A stretch of DNA of 64,000 nucleotides. Origin: Microbacterium forte. GTDB lineage: Bacteria > Actinomycetota > Actinomycetes > Actinomycetales > Microbacteriaceae. Positions 36,328-44,479 of this stretch are shown here, piece by piece (positions within the stretch are counted from its first letter, which is position 1; every line of letters begins with the position of its first letter). Below the pieces are notes generated by a model. It was not told the origin of the DNA. It was given only the letters and a program-made list of their open reading frames with translations, and did not search any database. The position numbers and the translations under genes were made by a program. The stretch is taken from positions 2,976,001 through 3,040,000 of the forward strand of contig NZ_CP116871.1 in the NCBI RefSeq assembly GCF_031885415.1. Direction: 5' to 3'.

Positions 36328-37982
36328 GACAGTTCTCCATCCAGGACGGGAAGGTGGATCGTGAGGCCGTCGGATCCACCGATCGTGAGGTGCTGCAGGT
36401 TGGTCGCCGTCGGCCCCCAGGCCCAGGGGTCGGCGCCCGTGCCGGTCTGCGGCACGAACTCGGGGTAGTCGCTGCTCGACACGTGCACCCGAAGGCTGTG
36501 TCCGGCGCGCAGCCGGTAGCCGACCTGGCCCAGGTCGAGGTCGAGGGCCGCAGGTTCTGTGGCATCGGCGACCTGACGCTGCCCGCGGGCGATGCGCAGT
36601 GCGGTGCCGTCGGGTGCGAGATCGAGCAGCCGGACGAACAGATCCATCACGGGGCCGTCGGAGCGGACGGTCGCGGTGGCGGTCACGGGGCCCGCGAGGT
36701 CGACATCGGCCGCGACCGGAGCGGAGGTGAAGACGAGCACGTCGTCGCGTGCGCCGATCGGCGCCTCGTCGGGGAGTTCGAGCAGGAACGAGAACGCATC
36801 CTCGGCGCTCGACGGCACGAGGTCATCGGGGTCGTGGGTCCACGTCAGCTCGGTCGGCTGCGCCGCGGCATCCTGTGCCAGTCCTCCCTCGGCGGTCGCC
36901 TGCAGCGCGACGGAGCGGATGCCGGCGGGCGGCCACGCCGCATCCGTCCGCTCTTCTTCGGTGCCCGCGAGGTTCCAACGCACGGCGGGGATGTCGGCGG
37001 GGGAGCCGTTGCCACGCACGTACACCTCGAAGAACTCGAGCGTCGGGTCGAGGGTGCGGGGGAGCAGGGCGCGAATCTGCTCGTCGGTGCGTTCTGCGAC
37101 GCGGTCTGCGGGGTCGCTCAGCAGTTCGTAGCCCTCGTGATCGATCGACTCGATGCGCAGGTGGTGGTGTGCGGCCCACGCCGGGTTCTTCGTGATGTCC
37201 GCGACGTCGGACCACGACAGGGGCGAGCAGTTGTCCCACCAGCCGATCGTGTGCAGCGCGGGAACCGAGCGCGCGGCGAAGGGGGATCCGAGGGGGAAGC
37301 GGGGCAGGTGCACTGGGCGCGGGTACCACTGGTCGTACGAGATCGATCGCTCGCCCGCGTCGGCGAGGAACTCCTCGACCTGAGCTGCGAAGTCGCGTCG
37401 CGTCCAATCGGGCTCCCACATGTAGGTGTCGTTGCCGTGGAAGTGGCTGACCGGATACAGGTAGGTGATCGTCCATTCGACGTTCGAGGTGCGCTCGCCG
37501 GGTGCGCGATGCACGGGCTCGCCCAGGCCGGTGCCGGTGACGCGGGGTGCGATCGCCTTGAGGGCGGGGTGGCCGCTGGCGGCTGCCGCCCACTGCGTGT
37601 AGCCGTAGTAGCTGTCTCCCCACATCGCCACGCGGCCGTTCGACCAGGGCTGCTGCACGATCCAGTCGAGGGTGTCCTCACCGTCTCGCACCTCGTTGAC
37701 GAAGAGCAGCGCCTCGCCCTCGGAGCGGAACTTGCCCCGCACGTCCTGCGCGACCACGCGGTACCCGTGCGCCATCAGGTATTCGGCGATCAGCGGGATG
37801 TAGGTGTAGCTGCCGCTCTTGTCGTAGGGCAGGCGGATGAGGATGGTGTCGCCGGCCGCATCGCCGTCGTCAGTGGGGAGATAGATGTCGGCCGCGAGCA
37901 GCACTCCGTCACGCATCCGGACGCGGGCGGGGCGTGCCAGATCGCTCTCGGGAGCCGCGGGAATGCGGATGAAGCTGGTCAT
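36324..37982 (-). CDS. CocE/NonD family hydrolase
   Basis: A 552-residue hydrolase with the Peptidase_S15 alpha/beta core and the C-terminal X-Pro/CocE jelly-roll. The nucleophile is in MWGDSYYGYTQW near 135; the N-terminal RMRDGVLLAADIYLP and the C-terminal LRAGHSLRVHVSSSDYP are standard for the family, which contains cocaine esterase, glutaryl-7-ACA acylase and alpha-amino acid ester hydrolases. It would cleave an ester or amide. It is the first gene of the operon, with AGAAGGAGAG before its ATG, and it is transcribed divergently from the TetR regulator. Confidence 0.9.
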   Translation of the reverse strand: MTSFIRIPAAPESDLARPARVRMRDGVLLAADIYLPTDDGDAAGDTILIRLPYDKSGSYTYIPLIAEYLMAHGYRVVAQDVRGKFRSEGEALLFVNEVRDGEDTLDWIVQQPWSNGRVAMWGDSYYGYTQWAAAASGHPALKAIAPRVTGTGLGEPVHRAPGERTSNVEWTITYLYPVSHFHGNDTYMWEPDWTRRDFAAQVEEFLADAGERSISYDQWYPRPVHLPRFPLGSPFAARSVPALHTIGWWDNCSPLSWSDVADITKNPAWAAHHHLRIESIDHEGYELLSDPADRVAERTDEQIRALLPRTLDPTLEFFEVYVRGNGSPADIPAVRWNLAGTEEERTDAAWPPAGIRSVALQATAEGGLAQDAAAQPTELTWTHDPDDLVPSSAEDAFSFLLELPDEAPIGARDDVLVFTSAPVAADVDLAGPVTATATVRSDGPVMDLFVRLLDLAPDGTALRIARGQRQVADATEPAALDLDLGQVGYRLRAGHSLRVHVSSSDYPEFVPQTGTGADPWAWGPTATNLQHLTIGGSDGLTIHLPVLDGELS

Positions 37983-38129
37983 GACTCTCCTTCTGGACCT
38001 CGGCGCCGGGGAGACCGCGGTGCTCGATGAATCACAACGTAAGTCCGGCGCAGTTAATAGTCAAGTCTGACTAGACTAAAAACTTGTAACATCTATGTAT
38101 CCTGCTGATGCAGGGAAAGAGGGGGACCG
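37983..38129. promoter_or_regulatory. Divergent promoter of the DUF3237 operon and tetR, with putative operator
   Basis: The gap is AT-rich around 38050-38100. A compound palindrome lies at 38058-38078: TAGTC (38058-38062) pairs with GACTA 6 bp later, and AGTCT (38064-38068) pairs with AGACT 4 bp later. Its size and symmetry fit a TetR operator placed between the two divergent genes. The tetR gene has its own strong site, GAGGGGG, near 38119. Confidence 0.6.
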
Positions 38130-38699
38130 ATGGCACGTCCGACCGTGGCCGCAGAACGCCGCGACCAGATCATCGAGGCCACGTTGCAGACCGTGGCGGA
38201 GCACGGCATCGCCGGCACGTCGCTCGACCGCATCGCGGAAGCCGCCGGGATGTCGCGCGGACACGTGCGCCACTTCGTCGGCAATCGTGATCAGCTGCTC
38301 GCCGACACCGCCCGGCACGTGTTCGCCGACGAGACGGGCACCCTGACGATCCTGCCGTCGACGCTGGTGACGTTCACCGACGCGCTCGACTATCTGTTCG
38401 GCGAGGAGTTCACCCGATCAGACACCGAGAACGCCGTCGTCCTCGGGTTCGTCGAGCTCTCGCGTACTAACCCGCCGATCGCCGAGGTGCTCACCGAGGC
38501 CTATGGCCACACGCGCACCACCCTCGCCGAGCTCGCCGCCGCTGAGTACCCGAAGGCGGATGCGGCGACATGCGAGCTCGTCGCCGACGGCACGCTCTCA
38601 GCCGCGCTCGGCAACGTCTTCATGGGCGACTTCAACCCCGACGAGGTCCGCACCGCCCGGGTGCGCCGGGCCGTCGAGACGCTGCTCGCCGCCCTCTGA
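38130..38699 (+). CDS. TetR/AcrR family transcriptional regulator
   Basis: A 189-residue regulator. The N-terminal HTH reads RRDQIIEATLQTVAEHGIAG, then TSLDRIAEAAGMSRGHVRHFVGNRDQLL; the C-terminal part is a helical ligand pocket. It is divergent from the CocE/DUF3237 operon with a palindrome between them, so it probably represses that operon and itself until the imported compound or a product binds. A GC-rich hairpin follows its stop. Confidence 0.9.
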   Translation: MARPTVAAERRDQIIEATLQTVAEHGIAGTSLDRIAEAAGMSRGHVRHFVGNRDQLLADTARHVFADETGTLTILPSTLVTFTDALDYLFGEEFTRSDTENAVVLGFVELSRTNPPIAEVLTEAYGHTRTTLAELAAAEYPKADAATCELVADGTLSAALGNVFMGDFNPDEVRTARVRRAVETLLAAL

Positions 38700-38707
38700 C
38701 GTTCGAC

Positions 38708-38732
38708 GTCGGGGGCCGCTGCGGGCCCCGAC
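38708..38732 (+). terminator. Hairpin after tetR
   Basis: GTCGGGG (38708-38714) pairs with CCCCGAC (38726-38732), with further pairing inside. It starts 9 nt after the tetR stop, without a T run. Confidence 0.5.
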
Positions 38733-38748
38733 ACGAGAGGATGGTTCG

Positions 38749-39435
38749 GTGCCGATCTCCTCCGACCGTCCGGATTGCTTCCGCCTGCCGGCCGTCGACG
38801 CCGCGGCGATCCGGACGCGCCCGGACCAGCTGCACCTCGTGCCGCCGGACAGCGCGGCTGACGCGTCGGCGATCATCGAGAGCCACCGGCGAGCGCGCGT
38901 CGCCCGCGGCAGGAGCGATGCGATCGGGTGTCTCGTCCCGATCGCCGGCGGTCTCCTGCTCGCGGTCGTGGCCGGCGTGGTGATCGCGTCGCTCCGACTG
39001 CCGTTTCGAGACGCGGCCATCGCCGTCGGGCTGCTGTTCGTCCTGGGTGCCGTGGTGACCGCAGTCATCGCCTCGCGCGCGCGACCGACCGCCCTCACCC
39101 CGAAGCCCTTGCCGTCGGTGCTGATCCATCCCCTCGTGGTGGCTGGGGCCCCGGCGGACCTGACCGCCCGGGACATCGAGCTCGCGTCGCAGGTGCTCGA
39201 CGAGCGGGACCGTGCCGACGCCGACCTCCGAAAGGCCCGCGCCGACGCGCAGCTCACCGACGAGGAACGATACGTCTCCCCGGGAGACCGATCGACCTGG
39301 TACTTCCGTCCGGAAGACCTGCCCGGCCTCGAGCGCACAGCAGACGACGCGGAGAAGCAGGCGCGTGCTGTCGCCGACCGACTCGGTATCGTCCTCGGTT
39401 CGGACGGCGGCAGCGGCTCAGCACCGGAAGCCTGA
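38749..39435 (+). CDS. Hypothetical membrane protein with two transmembrane segments
   Basis: A 228-residue protein of unknown function. Two hydrophobic segments, CLVPIAGGLLLAVVAGVVIA and AAIAVGLLFVLGAVVTAVIA, span roughly residues 60-110. The C-terminal 100 residues are charged and helical, with an Asp/Arg/Ala-rich stretch that may form a coiled coil. I placed the start at the GTG 38749 with GAGAGG upstream. It is not obviously linked to its neighbours. Confidence 0.65.
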   Translation: MPISSDRPDCFRLPAVDAAAIRTRPDQLHLVPPDSAADASAIIESHRRARVARGRSDAIGCLVPIAGGLLLAVVAGVVIASLRLPFRDAAIAVGLLFVLGAVVTAVIASRARPTALTPKPLPSVLIHPLVVAGAPADLTARDIELASQVLDERDRADADLRKARADAQLTDEERYVSPGDRSTWYFRPEDLPGLERTADDAEKQARAVADRLGIVLGSDGGSGSAPEA

Positions 39436-39482
39436 CGCCGCCTGCACGGCGATCCCCGCATTCGCGGCGATACCGGCACCCC

Positions 39483-39830
39483 TCAGGCGATGTAGATCTT
39501 GCGGAGCGTCTCGGTGACCGTCCACACGGTGCGCTGGCCCTCGGACAGTCGCACGACCGACCCGGGGTCGACCTCGATCGCAGGCAGCGCCGGTTCGACG
39601 AACTCGATGCGAGCGTGACCTGAGAGCACGACGAACACCTCGTCGGCCTCGGTGTCGGATGCCGTGCCCGGCGTCATCTCCCAGATGCCGACCTCGACCT
39701 CGCCGAGGGTCGCCAGCGGGTGCGTGGCGGAGGTCGGCCGGCCGATCAGCACCTCGTCCGACGGCAACGGCGAGTGCGCGAGCGGCAGCGCCGCGGCATC
39801 CACTCCGGTTCCCGATGCGAGCTCGCTCAC
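39483..39830 (-). CDS. Cupin_3 (DUF861) domain protein
   Basis: A 115-residue single-domain cupin. The strand pattern VEVGIWEMTPG, DEVFVVLSGHARI and IEVDPGSVVRLSEGQRTVW fits the DUF861/EutQ-type cupin. The usual metal-binding His residues are not all evident, so it may not be a metalloenzyme. The start is a GTG overlapping the stop of the flavoprotein gene (GTGA), so it is translationally coupled to it. Small cupins are frequent partners of such amine-oxidising flavoproteins; the role is unproven. Confidence 0.8.
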   Translation of the reverse strand: MSELASGTGVDAAALPLAHSPLPSDEVLIGRPTSATHPLATLGEVEVGIWEMTPGTASDTEADEVFVVLSGHARIEFVEPALPAIEVDPGSVVRLSEGQRTVWTVTETLRKIYIA

Positions 39831-41233
39831 GAGTCGAACCCCATGCCGACGGCGTCCAGCGTCTTGAGGAACAGGTTGCGCTTGCCCTCGTTGTGGTCGG
39901 CCTGGTCCATCGCGGCGCGCACGAGGTTGACGCCGATCGAGGCGACGGGCTCGGGCGGGAACGGGATCGGCTTCTCGCGCACCATCGCGAGCTCGGTGCG
40001 CTCGGTCGGCTCGCCGGTCAGCTTGTCGAGCATGACGTCGGCGGCGAAGCGGGCGGCGCCGACGCCGAGGCCGGTGAAGCCGGTCGCATACGCGACCCGA
40101 CCCTTGCGGGCGGTGCCGAAGAACGCGCAGAAGCGGCTCGACGAGTCGATCGCCCCCGCCCAGCGGTGAGTGAAGCGCAGGCCCTCGAGCTGCGGGAACG
40201 TCGTGAAGAAGTGTGAGGCGAGCTTGCGGTGGCTCTCGGCACGGTCCTCGTATTCGGGACGCACCTTGCCGCCGAAGTGGTAGACCGCGTCGTATCCGCC
40301 GAACAGGATGCGGTTGTCGGCCGTGAGCCGGTAGTAGTGGAACTGGTTGGCGCTGTCGGCCAGGCCCTGACGGTTCGCCCATCCGATCGAGGCGAGCTGC
40401 TCGTCGGTCAGCGGCTCGGTCATCAGCACGTAGTCGTAGACGGGAACGGTCATCAGGCGGTTGCGCTTGAGCAGCGAGGGGAAGACGTTGGTGGCGAGTG
40501 CCACGGCATCCGCTCGCACCCGTCCGCCGTCGCGGGTCACGAGCGTGATCGCGCTCGACCCGTCGCCGATCACCTCGCGCACGAGCGAGTGCTCGTAGAT
40601 CTCGACCCCGAGCTCGATCGCGACACGGGCCAGTTCGAGACCGAGCTTCGCGGGATGCACGAGCGCGCACGCGTCGCGTTCCCACGCTCCGGCGAGGAAT
40701 GTGTCGGAGTGCACCTCGGCCTGCACGGCCTCGCGGTCGAGGAATCCCTCCTCCTCGCGCAGCCACTCCACCTGGTGCGGCTCGACGGCCACGGCCAGCT
40801 GGCCGGTGCGCTCGAAGTCGACGTCCATGCCATAGCGCTTCACGGTCGCCTCGATGCCGTCGAGGTTCTCGAGGCCGAGTTCTTCGAGGCGATCGATCTC
40901 GTCGGGCCAGCGGGTGACGCCGTTCTCATGCCCGTGCGTGAGGCTCGCCTCGCAGAACCCGCCGTTGCGGCCGGATGCCGCCCACACGATGCGCGACGCC
41001 TCGAGCAGCACGACACGTCGCTGCGGGTCGCGCTCCTTGGCGCGCACGGCGGTCCAGAGTCCGGCGTAGCCGCCGCCGACGATCGCGAGGTCGGCCGTGA
41101 TGCTCCCGGCCAGGGCGGGGTGCGAGACACGCTCGACGTCGTCGAGCCAGAACACGCTGAGAGCCGTGTCGCGCAGCGAGGCGTCGATCACGGCATCCGC
41201 GGGGCGGCGACGTTCGAAGACCGTGGTTCCCAT
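39827..41233 (-). CDS. FAD-dependent oxidoreductase, gamma-glutamylputrescine oxidase/DAO-like
   Basis: A 468-residue flavoprotein of the D-amino-acid oxidase superfamily. The FAD Rossmann motif ITADLAIVGGGYAGLWTA lies near 45-62, ASGRNGGFC near 85-93 is the usual FAD-contact segment, and RWAGAIDSSSRFC near 365 and TGFTGLGVG near 395 complete the family pattern. The closest recognised group is PuuB-like, acting on gamma-glutamylputrescine or related secondary amines. Proximity to an aminobutyraldehyde dehydrogenase and an Lrp regulator supports polyamine catabolism, though the ligases PuuA and PuuD are not in the window. It lies 27 bp after the Lrp gene. Confidence 0.85.
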   Translation of the reverse strand: MGTTVFERRRPADAVIDASLRDTALSVFWLDDVERVSHPALAGSITADLAIVGGGYAGLWTAVRAKERDPQRRVVLLEASRIVWAASGRNGGFCEASLTHGHENGVTRWPDEIDRLEELGLENLDGIEATVKRYGMDVDFERTGQLAVAVEPHQVEWLREEEGFLDREAVQAEVHSDTFLAGAWERDACALVHPAKLGLELARVAIELGVEIYEHSLVREVIGDGSSAITLVTRDGGRVRADAVALATNVFPSLLKRNRLMTVPVYDYVLMTEPLTDEQLASIGWANRQGLADSANQFHYYRLTADNRILFGGYDAVYHFGGKVRPEYEDRAESHRKLASHFFTTFPQLEGLRFTHRWAGAIDSSSRFCAFFGTARKGRVAYATGFTGLGVGAARFAADVMLDKLTGEPTERTELAMVREKPIPFPPEPVASIGVNLVRAAMDQADHNEGKRNLFLKTLDAVGMGFDS

Positions 41234-41260
41234 GATCAGTCCCGTTCTCGGAGCCGCGCC

Positions 41261-41728
41261 TCAGCGCGTGCCCCAGTTGTAGAGGTCTTTGTAGAGCCCG
41301 GCGTAGAGCAGACTTTCGGTGTGGGTGATGCCGGGGATCGTGCGGATGCGGGTGGCGATCAGGTCGAGCAGGTGGCTGTCGCTCTCACACACGGCCTCGA
41401 CGAGGATGTCGAAGGTGCCCAGAGTCACGACGACGTAGGCGAGCTCGGTGATCTTCGTCAGCTCCTCGGCGATGAGTCGGGGGTCGCCCGTCACTCGGAT
41501 GCCGATCATCGACATGCGGTTGAAGCCGAGCTGCATAGGGTCGGTCACCGCGACGATCTGGATGATGCCTGCCTCGGTCATCCGCTGCACGCGCTGGCGC
41601 GCCGCCGCCTCGCTGAGCCCCACCTCTCGGCCGATCTCGGCGTAGGGCCGTCGCCCGTCCTCTTGCAGCAGCTCGACGATCCGCTTCGAGATGTCATCCA
41701 GCACGGGCTGCTTCGCTGTGGCGCTCAT
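41261..41728 (-). CDS. Lrp/AsnC family transcriptional regulator
   Basis: A 155-residue Lrp-type regulator, HTH LLQEDGRRPYAEIGREVGLS followed by EAAARQRVQRM and RAM-domain MIGIRVTGD and VTLGTFDILVEA. It is a close paralogue of the gene at 6134-6601, with the same length and the same C-terminal YNWGTR. It is the first gene of an operon with the flavoprotein and cupin, and is divergent from the aldehyde dehydrogenase, so it probably controls both. Its ATG follows a CAATAT box by 6 nt. Confidence 0.9.
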   Translation of the reverse strand: MSATAKQPVLDDISKRIVELLQEDGRRPYAEIGREVGLSEAAARQRVQRMTEAGIIQIVAVTDPMQLGFNRMSMIGIRVTGDPRLIAEELTKITELAYVVVTLGTFDILVEAVCESDSHLLDLIATRIRTIPGITHTESLLYAGLYKDLYNWGTR

Positions 41729-41828
41729 GTGTCGATATTGACATTTTCGCCGCCTTCTGGCAACTGATTCCGTCGTTCAGGCCAGCAGGCTCTTCTGTAT
41801 TCGCAGTCGGATCGCTAGCATGGCGACC
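41729..41828. promoter_or_regulatory. Divergent promoter region of lrp and the aminobutyraldehyde dehydrogenase
   Basis: About 100 bp between divergent genes. The minus strand has a CAATAT box (41735-41740) 6 nt from the Lrp start. The plus strand has TAGCAT (41816-41821), 7 nt before the ATG at 41829. GATTCCG here also occurs in the leader of the paralogous Lrp gene (6639-6645), a weak hint of a common operator. Confidence 0.45.
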
Positions 41829-43262
41829 ATGGCCACAGAACTCCTTCAGAACTTCATCGGCGGGCAGTACGTTCCCGTGAACGGACAGGGGCGGATGCCG
41901 CTCATCGATCCCGTCACCGAGGAGACGTATGGCGAGCTGCCGGTCTCGGACGCCTCTGACGTCGATGCCGCGTACGCCGCGGCATCCGCTGCCTTCCCGC
42001 TCTGGCGCGACACGACCCCGGCCGACCGCCAGCTCGCGCTGTTCCGCATCGCCGACGAGATGCAGGCGCGTGCCGAGGAGTTCGCCGACCTCGAGTCGAA
42101 GGACACCGGCAAGCCCCGGGCGAGCCTCGTGACCGACGAGATCCTGCAGTCGATCGACCAGCTGCGGTTCTTCGCCGGTGCTGCGCGCAGCCTCGAGGGG
42201 CGGGCGGCGGGGGAGTACCTCGCCGGACACACCTCGTTCGTGCGCCGCGAGCCGATCGGCGTGATCGGTCAGGTGACCCCCTGGAACTATCCACTCAACA
42301 TGGCGGTGTGGAAGATCGCCCCCGCGCTCGCCGCAGGCAACACCGTCGTGCTGAAGCCCGCAGAGTCGACGCCGCTGACCACGCTGCTGCTCGCCGAGAT
42401 CGTGGCGCTGCACACACCGGCCGGCACGCTCAACGTCGTGCTCGGCGACCGCGACACAGGGGTGGCGCTCGTCGAGCACCCGACCCCGCAGATGGTCGCG
42501 ATCACCGGCTCCGTGCGTGCGGGCATGGCCGTCGCGCGCTCGGCGGCGAACGACGTCAAGCGGGTGCACCTCGAGCTCGGCGGCAAGGCGCCCGCGATCG
42601 TGTTCCCCGATGCGAACCTCGACAAGGCGGCGTCCGGCATCGTCGCCGGAGCATTCTTCAACGCCGGGCAGGACTGCACGGCCGCGACCCGCGTGCTCGT
42701 GCACTCGTCGGTGCACGACGAGTTCGTCGCGGCGCTGGTCGAGAAGGCGAAGACGGATGCGCGCACGGGCGGCCCCCACGAGGAGGGTGTGCTCTATGGC
42801 CCGCTCAGCAGCGCGGCCCAACTCGCCCAGGTGCAGGGCTTCGTCGACCGGCTGCCCGCGCACGCGAAGATCGAGACCGGCGGGGAGCGTCAGGGTGAGA
42901 AGGGCTACTTCTTCGAAGCGACGATCGTCTCGGGTCTGCACCAGGACGACGAGGCCGTGCAGGGCGAGATCTTCGGCCCGGTGCTGACCGTGCAGGCATT
43001 CGACACCGACGAGCGGGCGCTCGAGATGGCCAACGACGTGCCCTACGCACTGGCCTCATCGGTGTGGACGACCGATCATGCCCGTGCGATGCGCTTCTCA
43101 CGCGACCTCGACTTCGGCTGCGTGTGGATCAACACGCACATCCCGTTCGTCTCCGACATGCCGCACGGCGGGTTCAAGCACTCCGGCTACGGCAAGGACC
43201 TCTCGCAGTACGGCTTCGACGACTACACGCGCGTCAAGCACGTGATGTCAGCGCTCGACTGA
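41829..43262 (+). CDS. Aminobutyraldehyde (betaine-aldehyde-type) dehydrogenase
   Basis: A 477-residue NAD(P)-dependent aldehyde dehydrogenase. Seen: the VTPWNYPLNMAVWKIAPALA cofactor region, the VHLELGGKAP catalytic Glu motif near 240, the nucleophile Cys in FNAGQDCTAATRV near 280, and the GFKHSGYGKDLS motif near the C-terminus that is typical of gamma-aminobutyraldehyde and betaine-aldehyde dehydrogenases. It would oxidise 4-aminobutyraldehyde from putrescine to GABA. The start is uncertain: an ATG at 41820 is in frame, but the TAGCAT box overlapping it makes 41829 more likely as a leaderless start. It diverges from the Lrp operon. Confidence 0.88.
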   Translation: MATELLQNFIGGQYVPVNGQGRMPLIDPVTEETYGELPVSDASDVDAAYAAASAAFPLWRDTTPADRQLALFRIADEMQARAEEFADLESKDTGKPRASLVTDEILQSIDQLRFFAGAARSLEGRAAGEYLAGHTSFVRREPIGVIGQVTPWNYPLNMAVWKIAPALAAGNTVVLKPAESTPLTTLLLAEIVALHTPAGTLNVVLGDRDTGVALVEHPTPQMVAITGSVRAGMAVARSAANDVKRVHLELGGKAPAIVFPDANLDKAASGIVAGAFFNAGQDCTAATRVLVHSSVHDEFVAALVEKAKTDARTGGPHEEGVLYGPLSSAAQLAQVQGFVDRLPAHAKIETGGERQGEKGYFFEATIVSGLHQDDEAVQGEIFGPVLTVQAFDTDERALEMANDVPYALASSVWTTDHARAMRFSRDLDFGCVWINTHIPFVSDMPHGGFKHSGYGKDLSQYGFDDYTRVKHVMSALD

Positions 43263-43339
43263 GGATCGGGGTTCTGATTCCTCGACACGTATGACGCGAT
43301 GTGTCAAGCTGGGCGCACGTCGAATCCGGGGGGATCATC

Positions 43340-44479
43340 TTGGCACGACCACTCGCGGGGCCCCAGACCCTGCTTCGAACGCTCAACGGCCGCGCGATCC
43401 TCGAGACGCTCGCGCGCCGGGGCCCGCTCACGCGCGCGGAACTCGTCGCCGAGACAGGTCTGTCGCGCACGGCGGTGACGCAGGTGCTGCGAATGCTCGA
43501 GGCATCGTCAGCGGTGGCCGCGGCCGGGGTCGATCGTGACACGCGCGGACCCGCAGCGGGGCGCGTCGCACTGCATCCGCAGCTCGGGTTCGCCGCAGCC
43601 GTGCACGTCGACGCCCACGCCGCTCATGTCGCCCTGGTCGACCCCGCCGGGGCAGTGCGAGCAGAGACTCACGCCGCATTCCCGCCGCGCGGCGACCGGG
43701 TGCAGCACATCGCCGGGCTGGTCGACGCGTGTCGCCGCACGGTGAACGGGCCGCTGCTGCTCGCTGTCGTCGGCATTCCCGGCATCGTCACCGCCGACGG
43801 AGGCATCCGCGACGACCAGGGTCCCGACGGCGGCGCGTTCAAGAACGGGCTGGCCGTGCGGCTCGGATGCCCGGTGCGGGTCGAGAACGACGTCAACCTC
43901 GCGGCGCTCGCCGAGCTCTCGGAGGGCACCGGCGCAGGCCTCAGCAGCTTCGCGCTGCTGCTCCTCGACGACGGTCTCGGGGCCGGGATCGTCATCGACG
44001 GGTCCCTGCACCGTGGATTCTCGGGTGTCGCCGGCGAGGTCATGTATCTGCCGCAGAGCCCGCTGCCGATCGGCGCTCCGGTGCTCGGCGACGCCGTCGT
44101 GCGCGACCTCGCGCTCGCCCACGGACGCGACCCCGACGAGACGATCGACCAGCACCTCGACGCGGCGTGGGCCGGTGATGCGGCCGCGCTCGCCATGACC
44201 GCCGAGATGGGGCGCAGGCTCACCCTGATCGCCGGCAGCATCGCGCTCGTGCTCGACCCGGAGGCGTTCCTGCTCAGCGGCACGGCCGCGCACCCGGCGC
44301 TCGCCCGTGCAGCAGCCGAGTTCGCGGAAGAACTCGCCCCGCAGCTGCCGCTCACACTCGTGGTCTCGTCGTTCGGTCCGGAAGCACCCCTGGTCGGCGC
44401 GGTCGGCGAGGCGGCATCCGCGCTTCGGGCATCGGTCTTCGCCCGACTGCTCCCCGCCTCGGACAGGAGCCGAAGATGA
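43340..44479 (+). CDS. ROK-family transcriptional regulator
   Basis: A 379-residue protein with an N-terminal MarR-like winged helix (LTRAELVAETGLSRTAVTQV) and a C-terminal ROK sugar-kinase-like domain (VVGIPGIVTADGG, VENDVNLAALAEL, LLDDGLGAGIVIDG). The zinc-binding CXCGXXGC.E motif normally found after the catalytic region is absent: GFSGVAGEVMYLPQ runs into a Pro-rich stretch. It is probably a non-kinase sugar sensor. The TTG at 43340 has a strong GGGGGGAT upstream; a GTG at 43301 is an alternative. It overlaps the deacetylase gene by 4 bp and is the likely regulator of the next two genes. Confidence 0.85.
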   Translation: MARPLAGPQTLLRTLNGRAILETLARRGPLTRAELVAETGLSRTAVTQVLRMLEASSAVAAAGVDRDTRGPAAGRVALHPQLGFAAAVHVDAHAAHVALVDPAGAVRAETHAAFPPRGDRVQHIAGLVDACRRTVNGPLLLAVVGIPGIVTADGGIRDDQGPDGGAFKNGLAVRLGCPVRVENDVNLAALAELSEGTGAGLSSFALLLLDDGLGAGIVIDGSLHRGFSGVAGEVMYLPQSPLPIGAPVLGDAVVRDLALAHGRDPDETIDQHLDAAWAGDAAALAMTAEMGRRLTLIAGSIALVLDPEAFLLSGTAAHPALARAAAEFAEELAPQLPLTLVVSSFGPEAPLVGAVGEAASALRASVFARLLPASDRSRR

